Source of the DNA: Chaenocephalus aceratus
Lineage: Eukaryota > Chordata > Actinopteri > Perciformes > Channichthyidae
Reading direction: 5' to 3'
Length of the DNA: 64,000 bases
Assembly: GCA_023974075.1 (NCBI GenBank)
Contig: JAMFTG010000280.1
Span: 105,438 to 169,437, forward strand
In this document: positions 11,117 to 22,063 of the stretch, piece after piece
How positions within the stretch are numbered: the stretch's first letter is position 1
How the letters are laid out: every line of letters begins with the position of its first letter
The notes under the pieces: generated by a model
What the model was told of the DNA's origin: nothing
Databases searched by the model: none
Seen by the model: only the letters and a program-made list of their open reading frames with translations
Position numbers and translations under genes: made by a program

Positions 11117-11493
11117 TGTCACGGTCGAGTGAAGGAAGCAGGACCCAAATGCAGATAACTTTCGAGAAACCCTTTATTACAAGGATAATGTCAAGACACG
11201 GAACACTCACCGGTGAACTCAGTCACCAACAAACAATGACCCAACACTGAACACAGAAAGATACAAGACTAAATACCGGGAGGGGTAATCATGACAACGA
11301 GAAACAGCCGGGCAGGGGAGGAGAACACAGGACAGGTGGACACAATCGGGTCATCAGGGAGGGAAACAGACAGAAAGCAGACAGGCAGGAAACGGGGGTG
11401 AACACTTAACACAATAAGACAGGGAAACCCAAAGACAAGAAAAACACAACACAGACAAAACTACAAACGTGACATAACATGTGAATCGTGACA
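11117..11493 (-). repeat. 5' LTR of gypsy-like element
   Basis: 377-bp copy of the LTR at 7496-7867 with the same TGTCACG/CGTGACA ends. Confidence 0.85.
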
Positions 11494-12295
11494 GTTGCTT
11501 TGCTCCGGGTTGCAGCCACAGGTCTTCGCATGAAACGTGCTCGTTCTATCGTTTCCCGGCCAATGTTTTCCAAAGGAGAGTCTGGATTCGTGCCATGAGG
11601 TAAGCTGACGTTACATTGTTGTCCATGTCACGGTGAAATGTAAATGATGGGTAGTGTATCGCCGTTTTAGAGATGGCACTGCTGAAAAGACCGCAACATA
11701 AGTAAAGATAATAATCCTATTAAAACCTGTGTGGCTTATATGATAAGTCTAATTAGTACAAGCAGCATAACGTTTCACCATGTAACTAAAGATTGTAGTC
11801 AGGGAAATCAGTTTGACATATTGAACTAAAACAAATCACCTCTGCCTGGCAGAGAACTCTCTGCTCCATAGCTTCTCTTGGACGTAACATCACATGTAAA
11901 TTTTACATTTATATTCAATCCCTAACATACTTTTGTATATATAATAACTTATATTTAGTTTTTCTTGTTATGCTGCTGCAACACAAACATTTCCCCAATT
12001 GGGATCAATACAGTAATATCTTAATTAATTAAGAAATATAACTATTATAATTAGTGTAGCAGCTGACACCTATTTTCAATTTGGATTAATCTACCTTTAT
12101 TTCTTTAGTTCAATTTTGATCTATAAAAATGTCAAAATAGTGAAAATGTTCACGAGACAAAGTGCAAGGTTATATCTTTAGATGTTTTGTTTTAGCCTAT
12201 GTACTGTATGTCTTAATGCTCTTATTTGTGACGATGTGACTTCCATGAAACTAATATTTTATATCTTCCAACAGACGAGCTGACAGGAAGCCTAA

Positions 12296-12933
12296 CCCCC
12301 TAAACGCACCAGGAGCGTCTGTGCCGTGTTACGGCCGCGCCGCGGCGGTCGTAAGGATCGCGGCCACTCTAGTCAATGGGTGCTATTCCACCACACGCGC
12401 CGTGTTACGGCTCAGACGTGTCCCAGAAGCGGCTCGGCGCAGCGCTTCTCTAAATTAGGATGAATCCTATTTTTGCCGCGGCGCAGCCGTAAGGTAAGGT
12501 CGGACAGGCAGCCCCCCCCTCGCAGGAATGGAAAGGTGAGCATCCGGGCCAGGCCCATCCCGCATATATACTAATTTAGCAGACCCCCCTCCTTCATCAC
12601 AACACCTCCACTACGATACGCACAATGGACGACGAGGTGTTCATAATGGAAGTGGAGAAACACACAATTGTATACGATGTAACCAATGCTTTTTACAAGG
12701 ACAACATCAGAAAGGACAAGGCCTGGTTTTTAGTCACTGCCGTTTGTGGAGTGGAAGGTAACAACTACATATTAATGTTTTAAAGTTAATTAAGAACTGC
12801 GAGGCTGCACACACGACGCTCCGCTTCCGCAATGTTTTGAAACGCGCCTGGTGTGTTAGGTCGCAGGAGGAGGTCGCAGCGTGGCGCAGCCGCAACGTAA
12901 CGCGGCGCAGACGCTCCTGGTGCGTTTAGGGGG
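12296..12933 (+). mobile_element. PIF/Harbinger non-autonomous element, 638 bp
   Basis: Perfect TIRs of about 26 bp start CCCCCTAAACGCACCAGGAG at both ends, with 3-bp TSD TAA (12293-12295 and 12934-12936). TSD size and G/C-rich ends fit PIF/Harbinger. It carries one MADF exon and no DDE transposase, so it is a deletion derivative. It landed in the second exon of the THAP gene. Confidence 0.93.
12625..12757 (+). pseudogene. MADF (Myb/SANT-like) first exon of a Harbinger accessory protein
   Basis: ATG at 12625 opens MDDEVFIMEVEKHTIVYDVT and continues FYKDNIRKDKAWFLVTAVCG to a donor GTAACA at 12758. The I-x-x-V..Y......D..R...AW pattern is the first helices of a MADF domain, the DNA-binding partner of the Harbinger transposase. 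Only this exon is kept inside the 638-bp element, and the remaining exons and transposase are missing. The first exon itself has no stop or frameshift. Confidence 0.7.
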
Positions 12934-13020
12934 TAACACTCTAACAACCACAACATTGCAAAGGCGAGTAAATGTAAATTAAAAACGATTCACAATTTCT
13001 TAATTTCTTCTTCTTTCTTG

Positions 13021-13685
13021 CAGTGAGGTGAAGCTGACCTTGCACTTGGTGCCAGTAAGGATGCTCCTCACGCAGGCTGAATGTTTCTCCTTCCTTACTG
13101 ACACAGAAGCCCTTGACTTGCAATGCTTCACTAATTGTCATTTCCCTGGCTCCGTAGGGACACTTTACCTCCAGCACAGCGGGAGACCTTTCCAGACCAT
13201 CTGGAGATGCCCCCAACACTCCTGATTGGGAGAGCCACAAACCTGACTCATGGACCTGCATCTGGGTTGCAGTGGTGAATGCCCTGACACCCTCACATTC
13301 ATTCAGTCCCCCACTGTACAGACAAAACACCACCAAGGGCCTGTTGTTGCCCTAGCACCCTGGCACTAAGGGAAGCAGTCACACGCTTTGACCTCAGGAC
13401 AGCTCCAACGTTGCTGGCAGTCAACCTTCCTTTCCTGAACAAATGCCAGTTTGGGTTGGTTCGCTGACCAGTAGCAGCCACCTGAATTGCCCTCTGTTGC
13501 TCCTCAGACAATGCCATGCTTGCCACAGTTGCCTCAGGTCCCTGATGCCCAACAGATTTGAGAATTTCAGGAACAGTAAGTGTTTCCAAGCTGTAGTGTT
13601 CCTCTTCTGGCTCGGGGGAGAGAAGCCAAGACATTCCTGAGGAGGAGAGACAGGAGAGACATGTGGAGATTATCCGGCTGAACAA
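13021..13685 (-). pseudogene. YqaJ-like (PD-(D/E)XK) nuclease exon, frameshifted
   Basis: Two overlapping minus-strand frames together cover a YqaJ viral-recombinase-type nuclease domain: NPNWHLFRKGRLTASNVGAV (substrate-side start), then after a frameshift near 13320 GASPDGL and LEVKCP (the D and E-x-K of the catalytic core) and HPYWHQVQGQLHLT. Catalytic residues are kept although the frame is broken. The exon seems to end at a GC-type donor (GCAAGA) at about 13021. It lies just inside the right TIR of the 6940-13837 unit and points away from it, converging on the THAP exon. Nuclease family recognition is firm; the role in transposition is inference. Confidence 0.75.
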
Positions 13686-13885
13686 AACGTGATCCTTCTC
13701 TTAAATGTGTGTCAACCACAGACCTTATTTCGAGCTATTTTCCAAAATCCTATGGAGAAATTGCATTGCGTTTTTGACGAAGGAACCGGAAGAAGTTTAC
13801 ATCCGGGTTTTAGGACGCGTCACTGCGGTTCTCTATAAGCATTGTATTGTCGTGTGTGCATTTGCTAGCTCCCCTTTGCTAACAG

Positions 13886-14530
13886 AGTCCCGAGCATGCT
13901 AACGGTGCATGTTAACACTATCGTCAACATGAGGTTATACAGTGTTACATTAAGTAATGTCGACATAATTCGGTATATATGGTTGAATATGGTTGTTTGT
14001 ACCGTTCAAAACACAATATACACACGTTTATTCAAGTGTCGTTTATGTATTGCAACACGTGTGTTCTGTGCATACATGCTAACTATGCTATGTGCGTGTG
14101 AGCAGGGGCTGTCTGGGCGCAGGCCGTGGAGAAGTTAAACAATATGTGGCTTCAGCTTCACACTTTGCGAATAATGTCATTTCATTTGAGCATATTTATA
14201 TCTGTTTAATAGGTTGTGGAAGTGCACCCCAACATATTTATTGATCTTCTTTATGGTATTTATTACTTTGAGTCCCTAGCATGCTAACGGAGCACACTCG
14301 TAGCTAACACTATCGTCAATATAGACACGGCGTTATACAGTGTTACATTAACTAATGTCGACAGAATTCGGTCTATATGGTTGTTTGCACCATTCAAAAC
14401 AAATATACACACGTTTATTCAAGTTTCGTTTATGTATTGAAACACGTGTGTTCTGTGCGTACTATGCTATGTGCGTGTGTGTGTGTGAGCCGGGGCTGTC
14501 TGGGCTCAGGCCGTGGGGAAGTTAAACAGT
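13886..14530. repeat. Two direct copies of a ~260-bp sequence
   Basis: 13886-14145 and 14270-14530 share GAGTCCC..AGCATGCTAACGG, TATACAGTGTTACATTAA, CACACGTTTATTCAAG and the GGGGCTGTCTGGG.. end in the same order. Between them (14214-14270) lies sequence like the interior of the MITE at 4064-4484. No gene is visible. Confidence 0.75.
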
Positions 14531-14959
14531 ATGTGTCAAATATAAATTGCTCTTTAATATTGTAAAGCTTCAGTATTGTTTTGTATTACTATTTAGTATT
14601 ATTTGACGTCACCTTCATCATTTACTGAATTATTTTAAACACATGTAATGCCATATTAGTTAATAACCAGTGTTTTATATACAAGGTAAAGCTAAATTGT
14701 TTATATCATAATGGATTATAAATATTTTCTATGACAACTGTGCATTATTTTTAACTGCATTTTTCTTTTGGTTTTATATAAAGGTTAGGATGCCACGGAA
14801 GAGGTGCTCCAAAATGAGGCGGTTCCCTCCGAAGGCAGTTCTCCCTGACGCCAAAGGTATGCTGCATGAATCTGTTGAATGCACATGCGCTACTTCCGCT
14901 ACTTCCACTACTGTCCAGCCAAAGATAGTTGGTAGCAAGCATTTCAGGTTTGCTAGAAA

Positions 14960-16438
14960 GGGAGATTAGAGGGCCAAGTTGTGTACTGTTGCAGCTTTGA
15001 TAAGGCACAAGCTTTCCTGTGTGTGCACATGGAAGGCTTCTGTGCTGGACTCCATTCAGGAGGAAGGAAGGAAGCTGAATATTGAAAAACTGGGCAAAGG
15101 CGTTGACAGTCAGTTTCAGATGTTTGATTCAGCGAACATGGTAAACGACACTGATTCTCTGAAAAGACTTCTTCAATCGAATGAAGGATGCCAATTCGTG
15201 GCACACCGGCTTTTTGGGCTGGTGCCCAAAAGGATTTGTTTGCAATGGTCAGGCAGATTGGGTTGCCCACTTTTTTCTGTTCCTTTTCAGCTGCTGACAT
15301 GAGGTGGAAGAATGTATTGACCAGCATGATGCTTCAAGAGGGTAGGTGTGACAATGTGGACGATTTGGACTGGAATGACAAATGTGGTCTTTTGCGTCGC
15401 AATCCTGTAACGGCTGCACGCATGTTTCAACACAGATGGGAAACCTTTTTTAAAGATGTCATACGATCACCAAGTCAGCCAATTGGGAAAGTGGTAGATT
15501 ACTTCTATCGTGTTGAGTTTCAACAGAGAGGGAGTCCTCATATACATGCCATTTTCTGGATTGAAGACAGCCCACAAATTGATCGAGACACTGATGAGGA
15601 GGTGGTGCAGTTTGTAGACAAGTACATTTCTTGTGAACTTCCAGAAGATGATGAGCTACTTGAGGAAATGGTGTCAACTGTGCAAACGCATATTAAAATA
15701 CATTGAAAATCGTGTAGAAAGAAAAACACCGTGTGTCGTTTCAACTTCCCACGACCACCGAGTGAACGGTCCTTTGTTTCCAGAGTAGGGAAAACGGATA
15801 AGTCGTGTTCACAACAGGAAGGCGTCGGCAACCAAATGACGGAAGAACAGGCACGTAAGATCATGTCCACGGTCAAAGAGGCAGTCACTGATGAGACGGC
15901 TACTTTCAAAACAGTCTCAGAGCTGTTTGAAAGTCTGGGTATTAACCAGGAGCAGTTTGAATCTGCATTTTAATGCATTGGTAAGAAAACCCAGGTTGTA
16001 CTGAAGCGCAAACCTACAGACGTATGGGTGAATCCATACAATAAACGTTTACTTAGCGCTTGGAATGCTAACATGGACATTCAGTTTGTAGCAAATGCAT
16101 ATGCCTGCATTGTGTACATTATTTCATACATCGCAAAAGCTGAACGTGAAATGGGATTACTGCTCAGCAACGCTCAACGAGAAGCGACAAAGGAGGGAAA
16201 CACGGATGCCAAAAAGTCCTTGCGAAAGTTAGGCAGCGTTTATCTGCATAATCGTGATGTTTCCGCACAGGAGGCCGTTTACAGATTGACCCAGATGCAT
16301 TTCAAACATAATTCCCGATCGGTTCACTACATTCCCACAGGAGATAACGCAACGCGTATGAGTCTGCCCCTAAAGGAACTCAAACGTAGGGCAGATTCAA
16401 ACACTCTCACAGACAACAACATGTGGTTCTGTGGATAG
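14960..16438 (+). pseudogene. Helentron Rep (HUH) region, broken
   Basis: Recognisable segments run from about 14960: VNDTDSLKRLLQSNEG, then after a frame change near 15190 PIRGTPAFWAGAQKDLFAM, LPTFFCSFSAADMRW, NPVTAARMFQHRW, IGKVVDYFYRVEFQQRG and SPHIHAIFW. PHIHAIFW at about 15533-15559 is the HUH metal-binding motif of the Rep nuclease. After a stop at 15706 and a further frame change, [18 protein letters not shown] (about 16090-16140) holds the tyrosines of the catalytic Y2 region. Stops and shifts at about 15190, 15706 and 15973 prevent a full product. Confidence 0.88.
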
Positions 16439-17075
16439 GTATTTGGCTAGACCAAATGAAGACATATTTCATTGGATGTGTTTAGCTACATTTGTGTCGG
16501 AATACAGAGTTCTGTCGAAAAACCAGACTTCTGTTAATAGAGTGAAACTAGGCAAGGACCTAGGATTCGTCCTGAAAAGGACTAAGGGAAAACCTGCAGT
16601 GGTGCGCTATGTGCAGTTTTCACATGACACGGACCCGAGAAGTACTTCAGGAACATCTTGCAGCTTTTCCTGCCTTACCGTGTGACTGAAGACTTAAAAC
16701 CTGAAGGGTTTCAGACTTTCGAACAGTTCTACCATAACGGTCAATGGTTGCTAGACACTGTGGTTCACAGTGTTAAAACTACTGTTGATGTAAACAGGCG
16801 AACATTTGAGACAGAATCTGAAGTGATGGAACATTCTGACAATGTTTCAGGACACACAGGTGCTCTTGAAGATGCCTGGTGTGAAATGTGTCCAGGGCAA
16901 CAGTTGGAACGCTTGGAATGTGAACAGGAAGTGGGGGAACGAGTGCCAGCTCCAGACGAACACACAGATACCATTCCAGACTTGGCCGACGCTGGTGCAG
17001 GGGGAAATCGTTTTGATGCACATGGAAACATTATGTGTAGATCGGATGCACTTAATCTTCTCAGATCTCTGAATG
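16434..17075 (+). pseudogene. Helentron linker between Rep and helicase
   Basis: [28 protein letters not shown] and a later frame VTEDLKPEGFQTFEQFYHNG (from about 16680) follow the order known between Rep and helicase in these elements; the stretch up to about 17040 is acidic. One frame break lies near 16670. Confidence 0.75.
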
Positions 17076-18420
17076 TCAAACAGAGAGAGATCTTTTATCA
17101 AGTTAGACAATGGTGCATTGAAAAGGTAAATGGCACGAACCCAAAACCCTTCAATGTGTTTGTTACAGGTGGTGCTGGGACTGGGAAATCGCACCTCATT
17201 AAAGCAATCCACTATGAAGCATCTAGGTCAAGTTGCAAGTTCACCTGATAAAGTGTCTGTGTTGTTAACTGCCCCTACTGGCATTGCTGCTTATAGTTTA
17301 GGAGCCAGCACGATACATAGCACATTTTCTATAGGGTTGGATGTCAAACCTCCCTACACGCCGTTAGGAGAGGAAAGGGTCAGTACCTTACGTGCTGAAT
17401 TGAGCGATCTGCAGATCCTGGTGATTGATGAGATTTCAATGGTGAATCATAACTTGCTAGCCTATGTTCACGGTAGACTTAGGCAGATTAGTGATCACTC
17501 ACCATTTGGAAAAGTCAGCGTCATAGCTGTCGGCGACTTTTTCCAACTCAAGCCAGTTCAAGGCAAATCCTTGTATTTGGAGAACATGCTATGTGATTTC
17601 TGGACTGAAAAATTCTCCATTGCTCATTTAAACACCAAGGACACTGTCTTTGCAGAACTGTTGAACAGGTTGCGTACACGAGCTAAGACCACGGCGCTCG
17701 TTGCCAGTGACATAGCTATCTTGAAAAAGTGTGAAACCGGGGAAAGCACTTCAGCGTTGCATATTTTCGCAACAAATGCACAAGTTAATGACCACAATAT
17801 CAGACAGTTGTCAGCATCATGTCCAGAGAACCTTTGCGTGGAGGCACTGGATTATGAGAAGAATCAACAATCCGGCCGCATGGAATTGAAAAGAGGGCAC
17901 TTCAGAAATGTGTACACATCCTATTTACCTGAAAGGTTACCGTTGGGAAAGGGTGCACGAGTGATGTTGATCAAAAATATTGATGTGTCTGACGGCTTGG
18001 TAAACGGAGTCTGTGGGAATGTCGTAGACATTGTCAACAATATCCACAACACATTTGTGAGCATTGTGTTTGTGAAATTCGATGACGAAAAAGTGGGTAC
18101 TAACAGAAGGAAGCGTTTCCCTTCAACTAGTGGCAACCCTTTGGCTACTCAGACAGAGATGACGAAAGGATACGCAAGGGAAAATTGCGTAAACAGTTTC
18201 CTTTGAAACTAGCATGGGCTTGCACAATCCACAAGGTGCAAGGGTTAACTGTTGACAAAGCAGTCGTTTCGCTTAAAAGAATCTTTGAGTCAGGCCAGGC
18301 ATATGTTGCTTTAAGCCGCGTCAAAAGCTTAAATGGGTTGACAATTCAAGACTTTAAAGACAGCGCCATATATTGCAAAGAGAATATTCAGGATTCCCTT
18401 GATGGCATGCCGCCATTTGT
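17076..18420 (+). pseudogene. PIF1-like helicase domain of Helentron, broken
   Basis: NVFVTGGAGTGKSHLI (Walker A, about 17155-17200) is followed by a frame change near 17235. LLTAPTGIAAYSLGASTIHS, LQILVIDEISM (Walker B, about 17410-17440), VSVIAVGDFFQLKPV and KGARVMLIKNIDVSDGLVNG follow, and after another shift near 18200 [15 protein letters not shown] and [14 protein letters not shown] (motifs V/VI). All main superfamily-1 PIF1 motifs are present but spread over three frames. Confidence 0.9.
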
Positions 18421-19125
18421 ATCCTGTGCTACTACACCCTCACAGGGAACACACTCATTCTCCATATTCTCAATGAATGTACAAAGTTTAGACAGACATT
18501 TACCTGATCTAACGGTGGCAATTCAGCCATTTGATTACAGTTGTGTGGCTGTAACGGAAACATGGTTAACTGAAACTGTTGCAAATCACACTGCAGGGAT
18601 TGAGAAATATACGTTTCACAGTGTGCCACGTTGCAAGGCATACAACTCAACTGACGCTGTTTTGAAAACAATTAAAGACCAACAACAAGGGGGAGTTGGC
18701 ATATATTGTCAAGACCAGTTGGAGTACACCATTTTGGATCTTCCAAATGTGAATTTGGAATGTATTGCCTCGCATTTCACCAGGGAGAATGTGATTGTTG
18801 TGGTTCTTTACCGCCCACAAACATATCCATTGCCTCTGTTCAAACTAAACATGAAGCTGTTGACCAGTTTCTTAAATACTAGGTCAGACAACGTAGTCAT
18901 TTTGGGAGACTTCAACCATGATCACTCAAGTCATTGTCCATGTCATCCTTCATGGAACAACTAGGTTACTTGCAGTTGGTATCCGAACCCACAACAGAAA
19001 AGGGAACATTGATCGATCATGTATATGGGAAACACACAAGTAAGTATCTCACAGAAACGAAGGTTATCCCGATGTATTTCAGTACTCATGAGGCAGTTCA
19101 ATGTTTATTAACAAAGAACACCTGA
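18421..19125 (+). pseudogene. AP-endonuclease-like C-terminal domain of Helentron
   Basis: Continuous in frame with the last helicase motifs: [25 protein letters not shown] (catalytic Glu region), [15 protein letters not shown] and [10 protein letters not shown] (Asp/Asn of the active site). After a frame change near 18955 come LVSEPTTEKGTLIDHVYG and STHEAV, the latter in place of the usual S-D-H. This exonuclease-endonuclease-phosphatase fold is like that of non-LTR retrotransposons and was captured by Helentrons. Confidence 0.85.
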
Positions 19126-19170
19126 GCTTCAACTGTTTCATTGTGTAACTGACAAAGGACACGAGCGGTA

Positions 19171-19440
19171 GTTTTGGTTGTGTGGAGACGGCGGAAGCGG
19201 GGAGAGGCATTCAAGTGCCTTGATCCCTGCCGAGCCGACGCACGACTGTTGTTTGGTTGGTGTCAGTGCCATAGCAACTATTTCGGAGCAATGCGCTCAT
19301 GGGGAAATGTAGTTTTGGTTGTGTTTAGACGGCGGAAGCGGGGAGAGGCATTCACGTGCCTTGATCCCTGCCGAGTCGACGCACGACTGTTGTTTGGTGT
19401 CTGTGCCACAGCAACTATTTAGGAGCAATGCGCTCAACTC
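19171..19440. repeat. Two 141-bp tandem repeats next to the Helentron
   Basis: GTTTTGGTTGTGT, CGGCGGAAGCGGGGAGAGGC, CCTTGATCCCTGCCGAG and CGACTGTTGTTTGG recur at 19171 and 19312 with about 90% identity. They start about 45 bp after the last endonuclease codons and may be subterminal repeats of the Helentron. 19441-20140 shows no gene. Confidence 0.8.
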
Positions 19441-20429
19441 CATTACTGACATTATATTCATCTTTTATAAAACACATTTAAGCTATTCTGCCCCAAAAAA
19501 TTTGTGACAACTTGTCTGAGGTTATCCACACTAACCAACATAACCATATCTTCAATTAGATTAATCTGCAGTCGCATAACATTTATCAAAGGCGCAAACA
19601 TTCTGTTTAATTGAAAGAATTTATTAATTCACATATCAGTTTAACATTTCTTTGTCACGTTTGTAAATAAAAGTTGTATTAATTCATGTTTTCTTCCCAT
19701 AAGTTCCCTAACCCCCTTTGTCATACCAAAGAGTTGATGGACCCTTATTTCATGCTGAGGACCAAACCCACTGCCATGACAACAGGAGGTTTTTACTTTA
19801 TTTGCATGCTGTTGAAGTGTATATCTGTTGTCTGTCTGTCCTGCAGTACAGTAAGATAAATATTGAAAGATTACATTTTCAGGCATATATTTCATTTTCC
19901 AAATGTTTCCAAATGTATAACTTCATTTAGTGGCATTGACCACAAAACAAATGTATTGCAGGTTTTGCTTTTTGTTAAAGTTTAGGCAACAACAAAAAGC
20001 AAAAAACCACTGGTATGGACTCTCATTTGAGACGGGGTTCGACTCCCTGTGGTGGTTTGATCTATTGTTGTGGTGTAGACGGTTCATTAAAGATCCATAA
20101 AGATATAGCTGCACAGTCCAATAATCCCTAATTGTTGACATGATGTGTTTAAGTCTTCTAGGATCAACAAACAACATATCGCTACCTGGTTGATGCAGGA
20201 AAAATGGTACCAACACAACTGGCGCACATGCCTAAGATTTCCTGGTCAGAAAGAAAGGAACGCAAAGTCAGGTAAACAATTTAGAGGGATGACAGACGGC
20301 TCATTTTGGAGGACTGTGGGGGGGACCAGCAACCCTCCTCGACAGGCGCACGGACGCGAGGGCCCGCTCATCACTGCGCGCACAAGTGCGACCGCAGTTT
20401 TAATTAACTTTATTATTTCATTTCATTAG

Positions 20430-20790
20430 AGAACGTCTGCAAGAAAAGATGGAAGAGTCTGAGGGACAGGTTCCGCAAGGAAAACTATTTGGAAAAGGAG
20501 GCCAAAAGAAGCGGGGCAGGGTCTGCAGGGGGGTACAGGCCCTGGCGTTTCATGGCAGTGATGGAGTTTTTAACCCCACGGAAAACACGGGGGAGGGGGA
20601 GGGAGATCTCCCCGTTTGAAAGAAGTCTGCTGTCTGCTGTGACCAATTACATACCAATTGCCCAGCCAACCCCACCAGTGGTGGAGGATGAAGGAGTAGG
20701 TAGCACTTCTCCGCGCCGTTCCTATGAGCTTGCTTTAAAAGAAGGAACACTCAAAACAACCAGGACGAGGGTTAAACAAAAATCTGTTTT
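20430..20790 (+). pseudogene. MADF-domain exon (Harbinger-type accessory protein)
   Basis: After an acceptor (TTTCATTAG) the frame reads NVCKKRWKSLRDRFRKENY, EKEAKRSG, YRPWRFMAVMEFLTP, the second half of a MADF domain (W-x-x-L-R-D....W....M.FL.P), then a Ser/Pro/Glu-rich tail. An upstream stretch ending at a GTAAAC donor at about 20272 may be an earlier exon. From about 20712 the frame runs into the left inverted arm described separately, so its C-terminus was probably replaced. No Harbinger transposase is nearby. Confidence 0.6.
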
Positions 20791-21480
20791 AATCATAAAA
20801 GGTAATAATGCAATACCATATAATACATTACCATACCATATAAAGCCATATCATATCATATCCGTAATGCAAAAGAGTAGGCCTACTCCTGCCCTGATTC
20901 ACGCGCTACAAGACCCTCCGGTCTGAGCAGCGCGTGGAGAGAGAGAGAACAACAAGCTAAACACTTCCTTCATACCAACACCAACAGGAAGGGGTGGAGT
21001 TACCAAAACACTGTCTCACAGGGAATCAGCGCGGGCCAGCAGAGAACCAAACAGTTTTCAGTTTGAAGCAAAACACATTCTTATTATGTAGCTTATCACA
21101 CAATAGTCCATATGTTTTCCCGCTATGAAAGCCACAGGTGTTGGGAAGGCCTGCAGGATGCGCATCATTATATCTGGGGAAAATGTCCCTCCCAATTTGC
21201 AAAGCCTATCGATGGTTTAACCAAGAAAAACACTCAAAGGGGTACTCTTTTCACTCAAAACAGAACTCACAATTAATTCTGCATCTCCCTTCTTCAAAAA
21301 TAGCCTAAAAACACCCTTTTGATAAACGGGTAAAAGTCAAAGAAAGACTATTGCGCTAATCTACTTTTAAGAAAAAGGGAACATTGTTTCAGGAATCTAT
21401 AAAAAACCTCTCTATATTTGAGAGGAAAAATGTACTTTTTGTTCCTTCAACTATTAACACACAGGAATGTATAAACCCAC
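20712..21480 (+). repeat. Left arm of a ~0.7-kb inverted repeat
   Basis: Sequence from TTCTCCGCGCCGTTCCTATG through CAACCAGGACGAGGGTTAAA, CCACAGGTGTTGGGAAGGCC, GCAAAGCCTATCGATGGTTT and GGAACATTGTTTCAGGAATC to CTATTAACACACAGGAATGT recurs in reverse complement at 30896-30757 and 28162-27595. Arms are diverged by substitutions and indels. They may be terminal repeats of a DNA transposon or a fold-back element. Confidence 0.85.
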
Positions 21481-22063
21481 ACATATATTAGGGATAACAT
21501 GATGCAATACACCTCCTATATATGGGTGACATTAAAATGAATATACCAAAAATATGCTGCCTCACTTCTTCTGTACAATACCTTACATCAATTTCCACAA
21601 GGAGGATGAGGACTTTCAATTCTGAGGCAGATGACAAGGGCACAGAGGGCAAGAGTCCGCCTTGGGGTACACCAGCTCATTTTTGTGGTGGACCAGGAGA
21701 ACAATGTATACTTTTTTCACACGTACTGATCCACATTACATTTTTGTACACTCATCACACACACTTCACTCATCACACACACTTCACTCAAATTCACCAA
21801 ATAAAACATTATTTCAAGTATGTTATGGCTATACTGTGTCTTCACTTGTTCATGTGGTTTGTCAGTTGCAACATACCAGAAGCTTCATGTATGTCGCTAT
21901 ATATAATGTGCTTTCTTCTGTAATTGGTAATGTGAAAACCTATTGAAATTATGAGTGCTTTCAGTAAAAACAGGGCTGAAAGAAAAAGGTTGTTAGTCAT
22001 ATCATAATATAATAATATCAATTCAAGAAACATGTTTATTAGGAATGTTTGATTTTAAAGCAG

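Larger units (their letters stand above)
7496..11493 (-). mobile_element. Non-autonomous Ty3/gypsy-like LTR retrotransposon
   Basis: Direct repeats 7496-7867 (372 bp) and 11117-11493 (377 bp) begin TGTCACG and end CGTGACA, and they flank a 3.25-kb interior. Flanks GTTGT (7491-7495) and GTTGC (11494-11498) look like a 5-bp TSD with one change. Orientation is minus: a G-rich polypurine tract (7868-7881) adjoins the LTR at 7496-7867, and a short gag-like start lies just inside the other LTR. No protease, RT or integrase is present; the interior is mostly minisatellite. It inserted into the THAP exon of the surrounding DNA transposon, so it is younger than that element. Confidence 0.85.
7484..11599 (+). 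pseudogene. THAP-domain first exon split by an LTR element
   Basis: ATG at 7484 begins MVCC, and the codons resume after the gypsy insertion at 11494-11599, where the frame encodes a Cys/His-rich segment (FAPGCSHRSSHETCSFYRFP and VWIRAM) ending at a consensus donor GTAAGC. Spacing of Cys residues and the Y-R-F-P step fit the start of a THAP zinc finger, a DNA-binding domain common in P and Kolobok transposases. A candidate next exon follows TTCCAACAG at about 12274; it is itself interrupted at 12293 by the Harbinger MITE and soon stops, so no full C2CH domain survives. The insertion point is an exact target duplication (GTTGT/GTTGC). Confidence 0.6.
6940..13837. mobile_element. TIR-flanked composite DNA transposon (THAP + YqaJ), with nested insertions
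   Basis: Inverted copies 6940-7109 and 13680-13837 both read, from the outside, TATAGAGAACCGCAGTGACG, then CCTAAAACCCGGA, CTTCCGGTTCCTTCGTCAAA, TTTTGGAAAATAGCTCGAAA and GATCACGTTTTGTTC-like sequence. Between them lie a THAP first exon (+, from 7484), its second exon (near 12275-12975) and a YqaJ-nuclease exon (-, 13021-13685). Subtracting the gypsy (7496-11493) and Harbinger (12296-12933) insertions leaves about 2.25 kb. No convincing TSD is visible outside the TIRs because the left end lies in a TCTCTATAGAGA palindrome. I cannot assign a superfamily; P, Kolobok or an undescribed THAP element are possible. Confidence 0.6.
14790..19125 (+). mobile_element. Decayed Helentron (Helitron-like rolling-circle element)
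   Basis: Consecutive plus-strand frames give, in order, an N-terminal region, an HUH replication initiator, a PIF1-type helicase and an exonuclease/AP-endonuclease-like tail. The endonuclease C-terminal to the helicase separates Helentrons from classical plant-type Helitrons. At least five frame breaks make it inactive. I could not define the ends (no CTRR hairpin identified), so limits are those of recognisable coding sequence. Confidence 0.88.
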
